Below, in pieces: positions 35,630 to 46,735 of a stretch of 64,000 nucleotides of DNA. Made by a program: the position numbers and the translations under genes. Source of the stretch: Erodium maritimum (Eukaryota; Streptophyta; Magnoliopsida; Geraniales; Geraniaceae); NCBI GenBank assembly GCA_963921825.1, contig OY997591.1:32447825-32511824 (forward strand), written 5' to 3'. Below the pieces are notes generated by a model. That model was given only the letters and a program-made list of their open reading frames with translations. It was not told the origin of the DNA and did not search any database. Each line of letters starts with the position of its first letter. Positions within the stretch are counted from its first letter, which is position 1.

Positions 35630-36340
35630 CGGAGGTTGTTTGTGTATTATTGTTGATGTCTTTGGTGGCCTTGTGAGCCCGTGTATTATTGTTGTTGTCT
35701 TTGGTGGCCTTGTGAGCCCGTGTATTATTGTTGATGTCTTGGGTGGCCTTGAGAGCCCGTGTATTTTTGTTGATGTCTTTGGTGGCCATGAGTGCCCGTG
35801 GGGTTGTTGAACCCGTGTCTTTACCTTTGGTGTTTTGGGTGGCCATGAGTGCCCGTGGGGTTGTTGAACCTGTGTCTTTACCTTTGGTGTTTTGGGTGGC
35901 CATGAGTGCCCGTGGGGTTGTTGAACCCGTGTCTTTACCTTTGGTGTTTTGGGTGGCCATGAGTGCCCGTGGGGTTGTTGAACCCATGTCTTTACCTTTG
36001 GGGTTTTGGGAGGCCGTGAGTGCCCGTGGGGTTGTTGAACCCGTGTCTTTATTGGCGGTGTGTCTTGGGAGGCCGTGAGTGCCTGTAGGGTTGTTGAGCC
36101 CGTGAGTTACTATTTGTGTGTCTTGGGAGGCCGTGAGTGCCTGTGGGGTTGTTGAGCCCGTGAGTGACTGTTGGTAGTTTTAAGAGGCCGTGAGTGCCTG
36201 TGGGGTTGTTGAGCCCGTGAGTTACTGTTGGTGTGTCTTGGGAGGCCGTGAGTGCCTGTGGGGCTGTTGAGTCCGAGTTTTACTGTTGGTGTCTTGGTGG
36301 CCATGAGTGCCTGTGAGTGTTGAACCTGTGTTGTTACTGG
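35630..36340 (+). repeat. 57-bp minisatellite inside the second long solo LTR
   Basis: About four shorter units of roughly 39 bp (TTGTTGATGTCTTTGG, GGCCTTGTGAGCCCGTG) lead into about nine 57-bp units carrying GGCCATGAGTGCCCGTG and GTTGTTGAACCCGTG. The later units drift to GGCCGTGAGTGCCTGTG. The open frames of up to 178 codons across it are repeat artefacts. Confidence 0.88.
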
Positions 36341-36374
36341 TTGTTGAACTTGCTTGTGATTGTGATTGCGGATC

Positions 36375-36650
36375 CCGGTAGGTTGCAAGCATTCGTTGGC
36401 TGGCCTGACCAAGTTTGAGTATCAACGGGTTGCAAGCATTCTTTGGCTGGCCTGACATATTTTGAGTATCAACAGGTTGCAAGCATTCTTTGGCTGGCCT
36501 GACACAGTTTGAGTATCAACAGGTTGTAAGCATTCTTGGGCTAGCCTGATCCGATTTTGAGTGTTGAGTCGTTCAAGCATTCTTTGGCTGGCCTGATCCG
36601 AGTTTGAGTATCACAGGTTGTAAGCATTCTTTGGCTAGCCTGATCCGTAT
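36375..36650 (+). repeat. 47-bp tandem array in LTR
   Basis: About six units, each with AAGCATTCTTTGGCTGGCCT and GAGTATCAACAGGTTG. The later units are degenerate. The array is absent from the LTR at 697-3983, where the 104-bp duplication occupies the corresponding place. Confidence 0.82.
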
Positions 36651-36685
36651 TTGTATGAGTGGGAGATGGGTTACTGAGCAGATGG

Positions 36686-36765
36686 TATGCGATCCTTTGT
36701 GATCTTGTTTGGTGTGCGATCCTTTGTGATCTTGTTTGGTGTGCGATCCTTTGTGATCTTGGGTG
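36686..36765 (+). repeat. 27-bp triplicate in LTR
   Basis: Three copies of GTGCGATCCTTTGTGATCTT with a short linker. There are two copies at 3417-3470 and two inverted copies near 59850-59900. Confidence 0.85.
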
Positions 36766-37994
36766 TTGTGTGGTGGTCTTTTGAGTCTTGGGAAGAGGTT
36801 GTCAATCGTTTTGTCGGGTCTACTTACGTGTTTGAGTGTTGAGTCGTTCGAGGAAGGTCACCGTGGGTGTTTGTCAGTCGGAGTACTTGAGTTGGGGACA
36901 ATGATCCCCGGGGTTGAGTTTGTTGTGGGTGTTACCGGCATTGTCTGCTAATTATGTCGTAGCCAGTCTGTTATCTGTGGTGGTGAGCGAACGCTCACCC
37001 CTAGCTGCTTTTCCTACAGGTACTGATCACAGGGCGGATTAGGTGAGCTCTTGAAGCTTGTGGAGCTAGGAGCGGAGTCCGGGTTTTGTCTTTTGAGTCT
37101 AGTGACGGATACCTTGTACTTTTGTCCACATGTTGGGACGTAATTTAAGTTGTAAATTTTATTTTGTTTAATTAAATGGTGGTTTTAAAGTGTTTATTCA
37201 AAACGGGTTTCAAACTGTTTTATTATTTAAATGTTCGCGTCCCTAGTTCGGTTTTACTGAAATTGGGGCGTGACACTATCCCTCGTGTCTGAAAAATGAA
37301 GGGGCAGGAGATAGGTTTCTACGCTCCCTTCCTCGTTTATAGGTTGAGTTCATCATGAACTATCACATGCATGATATGGACATGACCATATTAGAGTTAC
37401 ATGGTGGGTTTGTGGGAAGAAAAGGGATCCAGTTTCAATAAGGAAACTGGTAGTGGCAAGGGTAGGGCCCCTGCGCACTTGGCATGAAAGATGAGACACT
37501 TGATCGCTCCTAACCCTCCTAGGACCGAGGTCCTTAAGGAAGGCTAAGGAGGATGAGAATGTTTGTTTCTATTTCCAGAAGCCTAGTCAACGGAAAATGA
37601 ATTACGGGAAAAACTAGGATGATCTGAAGAAGTGCAGTGGGACTGCGCCTTCATCAAGTATTAACTTTATAGAGCTACATCTATCTACTTCCAAGATTCA
37701 TGGTATTGGATATCGGGGCTGAATCTCACATATGAACTGACGTGCAATGACTGGAAAGTAAGAGAAGCTTGAAAAACATAAAATGGACCTCAGAGTTGTG
37801 GCAACTGTTGTAGGATCCTCAAGTCTTTCTTTGCCAAGAGGCCTAGTTTTGTGCTACATAATGTATATTGCATACCTACTTTTAGTAGGAAAATTATATT
37901 CGTGTCCATGTTAGACAAGGAAGGATATAATTTTTATTTTCAATATTCTATGCAATGATATGTTTTATGTTAGTGCTAACATGGTTGGAGGATT

Positions 37995-38318
37995 ACCCAT
38001 CCTCTTCAGGGTCTACTTACCCTTTCTCTTCAGGGTCTGCGTACCCATCCACTTCAGGGTCTGTGTACCCATCCTCTTTAGGGTCTGTGTACCCATCCTC
38101 TTCTGGGTCTGCGTACCCATCCACTTCAGGGTCTGCGTACCCATCCACTTCAGGGTCTGTGTACCCATCCACTTCAGGGTCTGCGTACCCATCCTTTATG
38201 GCTCCTTCATGTTTGATGTACTCCTGTAAAAGTCTCTGTAGCTAGAGGCTTTTTGTCCTCCCCTTCCAATCTTTGGAACGGAAGAGATTTATATACTACT
38301 TTGCTTATCCAAAAAAAA
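37995..38318 (+). mobile_element. Poly(A)-tailed retroposon with 24-bp minisatellite
   Basis: It is flanked by a 15-17-bp direct repeat, CATGGTTGGAGGATT (37980-37994 and 38319-38333), which is single-copy in element A. The inserted DNA ends in eight A residues immediately before the second repeat. That is the signature of LINE-driven target-primed reverse transcription. The 5' two-thirds is a 24-bp tandem repeat. The 3' third (38195-38310) looks like a transcript end, with CTTTTTGTCCTCC and a TTATCC before the A run. Removing it restores the element B sequence. The source transcript is unknown: it may be a 5'-truncated LINE, a SINE-like element or a retrocopied mRNA. Confidence 0.8.
38002..38195 (+). 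repeat. 24-bp minisatellite (octapeptide-length unit)
   Basis: About eight units of 24 bp, each with TCAGGGTCTG and GTACCCATCC. In one plus frame they would encode SGS-A/V-YPS-S/T repeats. On the minus strand they would give DGYADPEV-like repeats. Unit length in whole codons keeps frames open in either case, so coding is not proven. Confidence 0.88.
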
Positions 38319-40045
38319 CATGGTTGGAGGATTGTACATATTAGATATGGGTAACAATGCCTCAAGCTCTATTTATAGCGTTAATGCCAAGAGGTCTAAA
38401 TCCGACGATTTAAACAGAAACTCTTATAAGGCACTGTCATTAGGGTCGTATAAAAAATGCATATCTGTACTTCGGAAGTGCGGACTTTTAAGTCCGTTCG
38501 AATTTCATTCGAATGATAGGTGTGGGGCTTGTTTGATGCACAAAATGACTAAAGCGCCCTTCATCGTTTGCGGTGGAAGGACGGGTGAATTATTGGGGCT
38601 ATTACACTCGGATGTGTGTAGACCAATAACTTCGCTTGCCAGGAGGGGTTTTAGCTACCTTATCACATTTACTGTTGATTATAGTAAATATGGTTATGTC
38701 TATTTGATGAGACATAAGTCTGAAACTTTTGATGAATTCACAGAGTTTAAGACTGAAGTAGAAAACCAGCTTGGGAAAGGTATTAAGGCACTTCGATTGG
38801 ATCAAGGTGAAAATACTTGACCACAGAGTTATTAGATCATCTAAAAGAGAATGAGATCCTTTTGGAATGGACTCCTCCTGGGACACTATAGTTGAAAGGT
38901 GTAGCCGAACGGAGAAATCGAACTTTGTTAGACAATGGTCCTATCCATGCTCAGTTGGACTGATCTCTTGATTTCTTTATGGGGCTATGCTCTGTAGACG
39001 GCCGCGTTCATGGTGAATAGGGCTTCGACGAAAGGTGTGGAAGGGACACCATTTTGGAAATGGTACGAGAAGAAGCCCGTTATGTCCTTTCTAAGGGTCT
39101 GGGTTGCGAGTCTTATGTGAAACGTTTGGTTTCGACTAAGCTCGAACCAAGATCTGAGAAATGCACCTTCGTGGGGTATCCCAAAGTAACAAGGGGATAC
39201 TACTTCTACAAACCCAGTGAGAACATGGTGTTCGTCGCTAGGGGTGGGGTCTTTATGGAAAAGTAATTTGTTTCCAAAGACGTTAGTGGGAGGAGTGTAC
39301 ATCTAGAAGAAATTTAAAATGGTACAGATCCATCTGAACCACTTGACAACCCAGTAGAGGAGCCAAAAGTGGTCGTAGAGCAGGAACCAGTTCCTATAAC
39401 AATTCCTGAAGGTCCAAGGCGATGTGGAAGGATCAATCATCCACCTCCGAGATATGGTTATTTTGTGTCTAGAGGGGACGGTGAGCTAATGGTGGATCAT
39501 GAGGATCCAACCACCTTTCAGGAAGCCGTGGATGGGCCCGACTTCGTGTTATGGCTAGGAGCCATGAGAGAGGAAATGCAGTCCATGTCGGACAACCAAG
39601 TCGGGGAACTGGTTGATCTCATCGATGGTGTGAGGACCATCGGATGCAAATGGATCTTCAAGGTGAAGATAGACATGGACGGCAAGCCTCAAACCTACGA
39701 AGCCTGATTGGTTGCGAAAGGTTATAGGCAGATCCAAGGGATTGACTATGAGGAAACCTTCTCACCAGTGGCCATGGTCAAATCTATCCAGATTCTTCTT
39801 GACATAGACTCGTATCTTGATTACGAGATATGGCAAGTGGATGTCAAAACTGCTTTTAAACGGGAATTTGACTTATGACGTTTGTATGTCTCAGCCTGAA
39901 GGTTTTGACGATCCGAAGAATAAAGGGATAGATTTATAAGTTGTTAATATCCATTTGTGGATTGAAACAAGCTTCTCGGAGTTGGAACCTTCGTTTTGAT
40001 GAAGCGGTAATTAGATTTGGCTTCATCAAGAACGAGAATGACCCT

Positions 40046-40090
40046 TGTGTTTGTAAGAAGGCTTGTGGGAGAAAGATTTCCTTTCTGGTG
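40046..40090 (+). repeat. 45-bp element B flank, copied again at 46691-46735
   Basis: The 45 bases of B sequence just outside the left LTR of element C (ending in the TSD TGGTG) recur without visible difference inside C, immediately left of its right LTR. Confidence 0.93.
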
Positions 40091-41779
40091 TCTTGGGTCT
40101 CGAGGTAGGGCTGGAGATGAACCAACTCGCAGCGGAAAATCAATGAAAACCAAGAGACGATTAAAACCATGAAACAACTAACAAAGAATGGATTCACAAG
40201 AGAAAAATTCAGCACTAGTTCTTACCAAAACAAGAACACCGGGTAACGAATGATTGGCTTGAGTCTCCAAGACGCCTACGTATCCACATGGGAATAAAAG
40301 CCACGTAGTTCTTCTCTTTGAGGACTTAAGAACACAAAAATGGAGGTGGGAACTAGCCAAACCCGAAATTGCAAGGGAAGGGGGAGAGAAGTTGTGTTTC
40401 CTATTCTTGTCTTGTGTTTGTTATGTTGAAAAAAGATGACTTGAACATAAAAAAAACCCATACTTGTCCAACTAAAGGCATGGGACAAGTATGGTGACAA
40501 GTAAGGTGTAAATAGGACAAAGTATGGTAAGACAAGATTGAGTTAGGTGGTGAATCACCAACACCTTAATCCATGTCTTGCTTACTTAGTACTAATTAAT
40601 CAAGACTTGATTAATTAGTTCCATGGACCTTGGTTGCATGGGCCTTTCATGGGCCTCTTGGAACATGGCCCGTGGCCATTTCCAACGAGGTCCCGTGATT
40701 CGCTCATCGCCTCCAAGCCTTCCATACCGGAAATGTCCAACATTATCCGACGCGATCAATCCCAAGACTCCAAGCCTTGTCTCGATCCGTAAAGTCCTAT
40801 TCACTTACGGGCACATGACCCAAAACCTAGTTTTGGTCATGTCCTGAGACAACTTCCTTTTGGCCATTCTCCATATATGTGTCAATGAGTTTCATCCTCC
40901 GGTGTGACCCTTAGGTTTATGCATGTCAATAGATAAACGTAAAATCCCATTTTACTTGATCCTATTTAAGTGGCAACTAACGAGACTTTAGTATTGCCTG
41001 TCACTGTATAACGAATCGACCCTACCGATTCTAACCTTTTCGTCGTCCCTGTCATTATCCTTTTAGCTCCGATATCCTGGTTGAGATAAGGAATATAGTC
41101 GTCATCCTTATTATTCTCAATCACTGTTCCTTGATATGTGAGATGACTGAATATATGATACCCAATATCATGTGCATGGCCATGCTATTCTTTCAGTCAC
41201 TCTCGATCAAGCGGCCGAGAACCGATATCTTTCCCATACCTCAGTATGAGGGATAAATCCCTTAGCCGTCTTTCGTGTCACTCATGTAGCCCGTCCCTAA
41301 GCCAATCCTGGCCGTTATGGAAGCCTTGTTACGCACAACGTTAGGCTCAGGTCAAACTCAGTTGTTTACTACATAGAAATCACAAAGACTCCTTGGTCTA
41401 AGGATACATGACAAGCTACGACAATGAATATGTTCATGACTTGATCTATGGCACATATTCATGTCGGGTCGTCCGATATCATGTCACACATGATATCTAT
41501 GATCAGACTCCGGAATCCCATTCCAATGACTAACAGAACGTAAGCCATAAAGAGCCAACTTTCATACTAGTCGCTTCTAGTAAAGCTTTGTTGACTAGGG
41601 ACCCATCGAGTGTAATCTATCTCGATCTATGGTTCTATTCGCATGGTGGGCATAGATCAGAGCACACATCGATATATTACTCCAACACATAAGTAATATA
41701 AAGCCGCTTTAATTTTATTGCTAACGATGATATGTACATTTCGACATTTAGGATTGAACTACGGGCACTAAGACTAACA

Positions 41780-44700
41780 ATCTCCCACTTGCCCTAGTTC
41801 CAATCTAAACTCAAATATGTCCTCATCGACTTTACATGTCAAACATGTTTAGGCAGCGACAATGCCTTAGTCAAAGGGTTGGCTATGTTATCATCTGTTG
41901 CAATATAGGTTATCTTCACTTCACCTCAATTCAGTATTTCTCTTATTAGGTGGATACGCAGTAGTACATGTTTGAATTTGTTATGCGATCTGGGCTTTTA
42001 GCTTGCGCAATGGCCCTTGTGTTGTCGCAAAATGGATTCACCGGGCTGGATGGGTTTTTAATTACACCCAACCCTACCGTGAATTTCCAAATCCACATAG
42101 CCTCCTTAGCTGCCTCTGCAACATCCATGTACTTGGCCTCTGTCGTAGATTCGGAAATGGTATCTTGCTTTATGCTCTCCCAGCTAAAGCTCTCCCATTC
42201 AGCATAAACACATATCCTGACTGACTTCTAAAGTCATCCTGATTTGTTTTGGAAAACTAGCGTCTACTCATCCTTCGACGGCTAGTTCAGCATCATCTTT
42301 CCCCCGGGTTAGACTGATGTCTACTGGTACAACATAAGGCTTACGAGACATCTGGTCTCATATATGTCATGGCATATATGATCGATCCTGCCCCTAGGCG
42401 CATAGGATTCTCATCATCCTTTTCAGCTCATCAGGTGTCTTAGGACATTGAGTCTTGCTGAGATGAATGCCATGACTAGTGGGTAAGAGTCATTTCTTTG
42501 AATCGAGCATTAAGAACCTACTTAATGCCTTGTTCACATAGGTTCCCTGACTTAAATCCAATACCCTCTTGGTGCGATCTCTGCATATCTTAATCCTTAA
42601 GATATAAGAAGCATCGCCTAAGTCCTTTATTGAACAACACTTCCTCAACCAAGCTTTAGTCTCGTGCAAGGTTGGGATGTCGTTTTCATTGAGAACCAGA
42701 AAGGTAATCTTGCTCCCACTAGCCTTCTTATAAACGCAAGATTCATCATCGTTCTTGATTAAGCCAAATCCAATTACAGCTTCATCAAAACGAAGGATCC
42801 AACTCCCAGAAGTTCGTTTCAATCCATAAATGGATTTCAACAACTTATAAATCTTTCACTTATTCTTCGGATCGTCAAAAGCTTTGGGCCGAGACATACA
42901 AACGTACTCAGTCAAATCTCCATTTAGGAAAGCGGTTTTGACATCCACTTGCCATATCTCGTAATTATGATACACAGTTATGTCAAGAAGAATTTGGATC
43001 GATTTTGACCATAGCCACTAGGGAGAAGGTTTCCTCATAGTCAATCCATTGGATCTGCCTATAAACTTTCGCCACCAGTTGAGCTTTGTAGGTCAGAGGG
43101 TTGCCGTCCATGTCCATCTTCACGTAGAAGATCCATTTGCATCCAATGGTCCTCACACCATTGATGGGATCAACCGGTTCCCAGACTCAGTTGTCCGACA
43201 TGGACTGCATTTCCTCCCTCATGGCTCCCAGCCATAACTCAGAGTAGGGCTCATCCACGACTTCTTGAACGGTGGCTGGATCATCGCGATCCACCATGAC
43301 TTCATTGTCACCTCCGGATACCATATCTTGGAGGTGGAAGATTGATCCTTTCAAATCGCCTTGGACCTTCCGGAATTGTAACAGGGATTGGTTCTTGCTC
43401 TACGACAATCTCTGGCTCCTTTATACTGGGTTGTCAATTGGTTTAGACAGATCTGTACCATCCTGAATTTCTTCGAGATGCACAGTCTTCCCAATGACGT
43501 CTTTGGAAACAAAACTCTTTTTCCATAAAGACCCCACCCCAAGCGACGAACACCATGTTCTCACTGGGATTGTAGAAGTAGTATCCCCTTGTTGCTTTGG
43601 GATACCACATGAAGGTGCATATCTAAGATCTTGGTTCGAGCTTAGTCGAAACCAAATGTTTCACATAAGCCTCGCAACCACAAATCTTTAGGAAGGACAA
43701 AGCGGGCATCATGCCGTACAATTTTTAAAATGGTGTCCCTTCCACACCCTTCGTCGAAGCCCGATTCACTATGAATGCGGTCGTCTCTAGAGCATAACCC
43801 CTGAAAGAGATTGGGAGATCAGACCAACTAATCATGGAACGGACCATTGTCTAACAGTGTTCGATTTCTCCGTTTGGCTACACCTTTCAACTACAGTGTC
43901 TTAGGAGGAGTCCATTCCAAAAGGATCCCATTCTCTTTTAGATGATCTAACAACTATGTGGTCAAGTATTTTCCACCTCGATCCAATGGAAGTGCCTTAA
44001 TACCTTTGTTGAGCTGGTTTTCTACTATAGTCTTAAACTCTTTGAATTTATCAAAAGCTTCAGACTTATGTCTCACCGAATAGACATAACCATATTTACT
44101 GTAATCATCAGTAAATGTGATAAAGTATCCAAAACCCCTCCTGGCAAGTGAACTTATAGGTCGACACACATTCAAGTGTATCAGCCCCAATAATTCACCC
44201 GCCCTTTCATCACGGTCGATAAAGGACACTTTAGTCATTTTTCCCATCAAACAAACCTTGCACCTATCGATCGAATGGAATTCGAATGAACCTGAAAGCG
44301 CGCACTTCTGAAGTGCCGATGGCGCTTCTTGTTTATGCGGCCCAAATGACAGTGACAAAACAGAGTTAGGTTTAAATCGTTGGATTTAGACCACTTGGTA
44401 TTAACGGAATATATAGAACTTGAGGCATTGTTACCCATATTTAATATGTACAATCCTCCAACCAAGTCAGTACTGGTATAAAACATATCATTGCATAGAA
44501 CATTGAAAACTCCATTTCCAATATTAACATTATATCCTTCCTTGTCAAACACGGATACAGATATAATATTCCTACTAAAAGTAGGTATGCATTATACATT
44601 ATAAAATACTAAGACAAGTCCTCTTGGAAAAGTAAGACTCATGGATCCTACAGCAGTTGCCACAACTCTGAGGTCCACTTCGTGCTTCCAGACCTCTCCT

Positions 44701-46690
44701 ACTTTCAGCCACCATATATTAGTGCATGTGTGAGATTCGGTCCTGGTATCTAATACCCATGAATCTTTGGAAGTAGAGAGATGTAACTCTATAGAGTTAA
44801 TACCAGATGAAGGCACGGTCCCACCGCCCTTCCTTAGATCATCCAGGTTTCCTGATGAAGGCGCAATCCTACTGCCCTTCTTCAGATCATCCAGGCTATT
44901 TGATGAAGGCGCAGTCCCACTGCCCTTCTTCAGATCAGCCGTGAACTTCCTGTAATCCCGGTTCCAATGACCAGGCTATTGGCAGTAGAAGTAGACATTC
45001 TCAGGTGTCTGATCTTTCCTGCCAAGTGCGCATGGGCCCCGCCCTTGCCACTTCCAATTCCCTTGTTGACCGTCAGAATATCCTTGGATCCCAGATCTCT
45101 GATATATTCTTCTCAGCAGTTAATGACACTTCATGTAACTCTGATATGGTCTTAGAGACAGCCTTGTCAAAGACATATTCTTTGCGTTCAGACTTGAGGA
45201 CTATCCTCAAAATTCTGTATCAGTCCAAATAGTTTGTCCCATTTAGTTTGACCTTGTCAAGAATGGTTTTTAATGACAAACTATTAATGTTCGCTGAATT
45301 TGCCATTTGATCTACAATAGATAAAATTCAATCAGTAAACTGAATAAATTTTATGAAGATCAAGCTCAAACACCAACAATCGATTCTAAACCTTTAGAAT
45401 CTGAAACCAAGATCCTTGATTCACGCGATTAAGCTGAACTAATGCTCACCACTTAATGGAGCTATGTAGGTAGGACTCCATCCAATCACATCCAATGTGA
45501 CTCTTGGCTAGGGTATGTACTTATGTACACGGCTTACCCTATCTGTTACCCTAGCTCAACCTCAGGCTGAGAATCGTAGTCGGGTCCACCAATTTTCAAC
45601 TATGGCCCGTCACTATGTAGGTGCTCCGCTAATGCGCACGACACCCACATATGTCGTCCAAACCTACAACCCCGCTTTCCCATGGATGCTCCGCTAATGC
45701 GCACGACACCCATAGGACGGGGAGGTAGTAAGGTGTCGATAATTGGGAGGTATCGGACATGACCCGTTTTTACTTGTCCGGTTGTGTTTAAAACTTTGAC
45801 ACATCCTAGATGCGATGAGCACATCAACTACATTCCAAATGCAATGATGCCTCAAATTAAATCCAATGTAATTCTTCATTCGAACCCGTCAACTACATCC
45901 AATGTAATGACGATTCTAAGGGCTCACACACAAGGATTAAAATTCCAATTTTATCTTTGCATGTGAGGTGCTATGCTTGGTAAATAAAGTTAAGCATGCA
46001 ATTCTAAAACACATAGAATTAATCATGCATAAACTAAACCAAGCATAAAGCGATAAATGTGCACATAATAGCCCCCTAAACTAACTCCCACTAGCTTCTT
46101 GAGCTTCACCGACTTCAAGCCGATGCCAACACCCGAAAAGCCACCAAATGACCTTTTCGCCCTTTCTTCGTCTTGAGTAAAAAAAATGCAATTTAATACA
46201 CGACTCGCAGGTCGGGAATAAATAAATTTTACAAACAAGTGGTTCGACGACCACACCTTGAAAGAATAATTACACGCTAACTCTAACGGCTCGCAGGCCA
46301 TGAAAAGCGATAAATAATTAAATCAAGCATGGGCTATTATGTACACCATGCCAACATAACATCACACATCTTGTTATCAAACAATCATGTTATCAAACAT
46401 CATGTGATTTTCCGGTTTTAATTAATAGCCAAGTTTCGAAATTTTTTCATGCTCGGTTTATCGAAACCGTTCAAAAATGAAAATTTTGAACATTTGATCT
46501 TCGAGTTCGTCATGACGGTTCCAAACTCGTCATAACTAACAAAACGGTTTAGCCTTGGCATATCAACCATCCAATGGTCATGCTTGGCCTAACTCCGTCC
46601 AACGGAGCCCCGTTCGGTCCCGGTTTCGGCTCCCCGAGAGTCCCGCTCCCGAGACCCGAAAAATCAATTTTTTTTCAAAATTTCCAGATT
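41780..46690 (-). pseudogene. Element C internal region: defective gag-pol
   Basis: Minus-strand remnants: gag start (about 45307), where residues equivalent to about 51-188 of A are missing, then KTISELHEV. The zinc knuckle has two Cys changed to Tyr (YFYCQ-stop-PGHWNRDY). Protease, integrase (44358-43954), RT (42843-42490) and RNase H (42128-41946) follow. RT lacks the same 21 bp as B and D at 42693/42694, and the 76-bp deletion is at 42306/42307. Further stops are scattered throughout. It cannot encode a working RT. Confidence 0.9.
44806..44949 (-). repeat. 48-bp triplication in gag of element C
   Basis: Three 48-bp units at 44806, 44854 and 44902, each with GATGAAGGC and CTTAGATCA or CTTCAGATCA. 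It is the same expansion as in element D and is absent from A and B. Confidence 0.88.
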
Positions 46691-46735
46691 TGTGTTTGTA
46701 AGAAGGCTTGTGGGAGAAAGATTTCCTTTCTGGTG
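46691..46735 (+). repeat. Displaced 45-bp flank copy beside the right LTR of element C
   Basis: Second copy of 40046-40090. It sits where the primer-binding site and the adjoining leader should be. At its left junction the leader (CAGATTTG) and the copied flank (CTTGTG) share TTG. Confidence 0.93.

Larger units (their letters stand above)
33871..37275 (+). mobile_element. Ty3/gypsy-type solo LTR, 3405 bp, TSD CTATC
   Basis: It starts TGTAATAACC and ends GGGGCGTGACA, with CTATC at 33866-33870 and 37276-37280. No internal domain. It contains a GA-rich tract (about 34375-34460), a GC-rich imperfect hairpin at 34699-34753, a 57-bp minisatellite (35630-36340), a 47-bp array (36375-36650) and a 27-bp triplicate (36686-36765). 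It shares its ends and order of motifs with 697-3983. It interrupts element B gag, so it is younger than B. Confidence 0.94.
37276..40090 (+). pseudogene. Element B gag-pol, central part, decayed
   Basis: Plus-strand copia remnants: the gag end (MNYHMHDMD about 37357), a ruined zinc knuckle (CFYFQKPSQRKMNY, about 37564-37605), a protease region with one base lost before DIGA, integrase (38320-38820, including CGACLM and LHSDVC), further integrase (39054-39266), the RT start (39369-39707), and the RT body to FLV at 40090. Stops and frameshifts are frequent. A retroposon interrupts it at 37995-38318, and element C begins at 40091 precisely where YVDD should follow. Confidence 0.87.

Noticed and set aside
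35451..35987. 178-codon minus-strand open frame
   Set aside because: Repeat artefact of the LTR minisatellite; no domain and no homologous start in the other LTRs.
37955..38245. A 96-codon octapeptide-repeat gene
   Set aside because: The frame starts in element B sequence before the insertion boundary and runs into the retroposon, so it is not an original gene frame.
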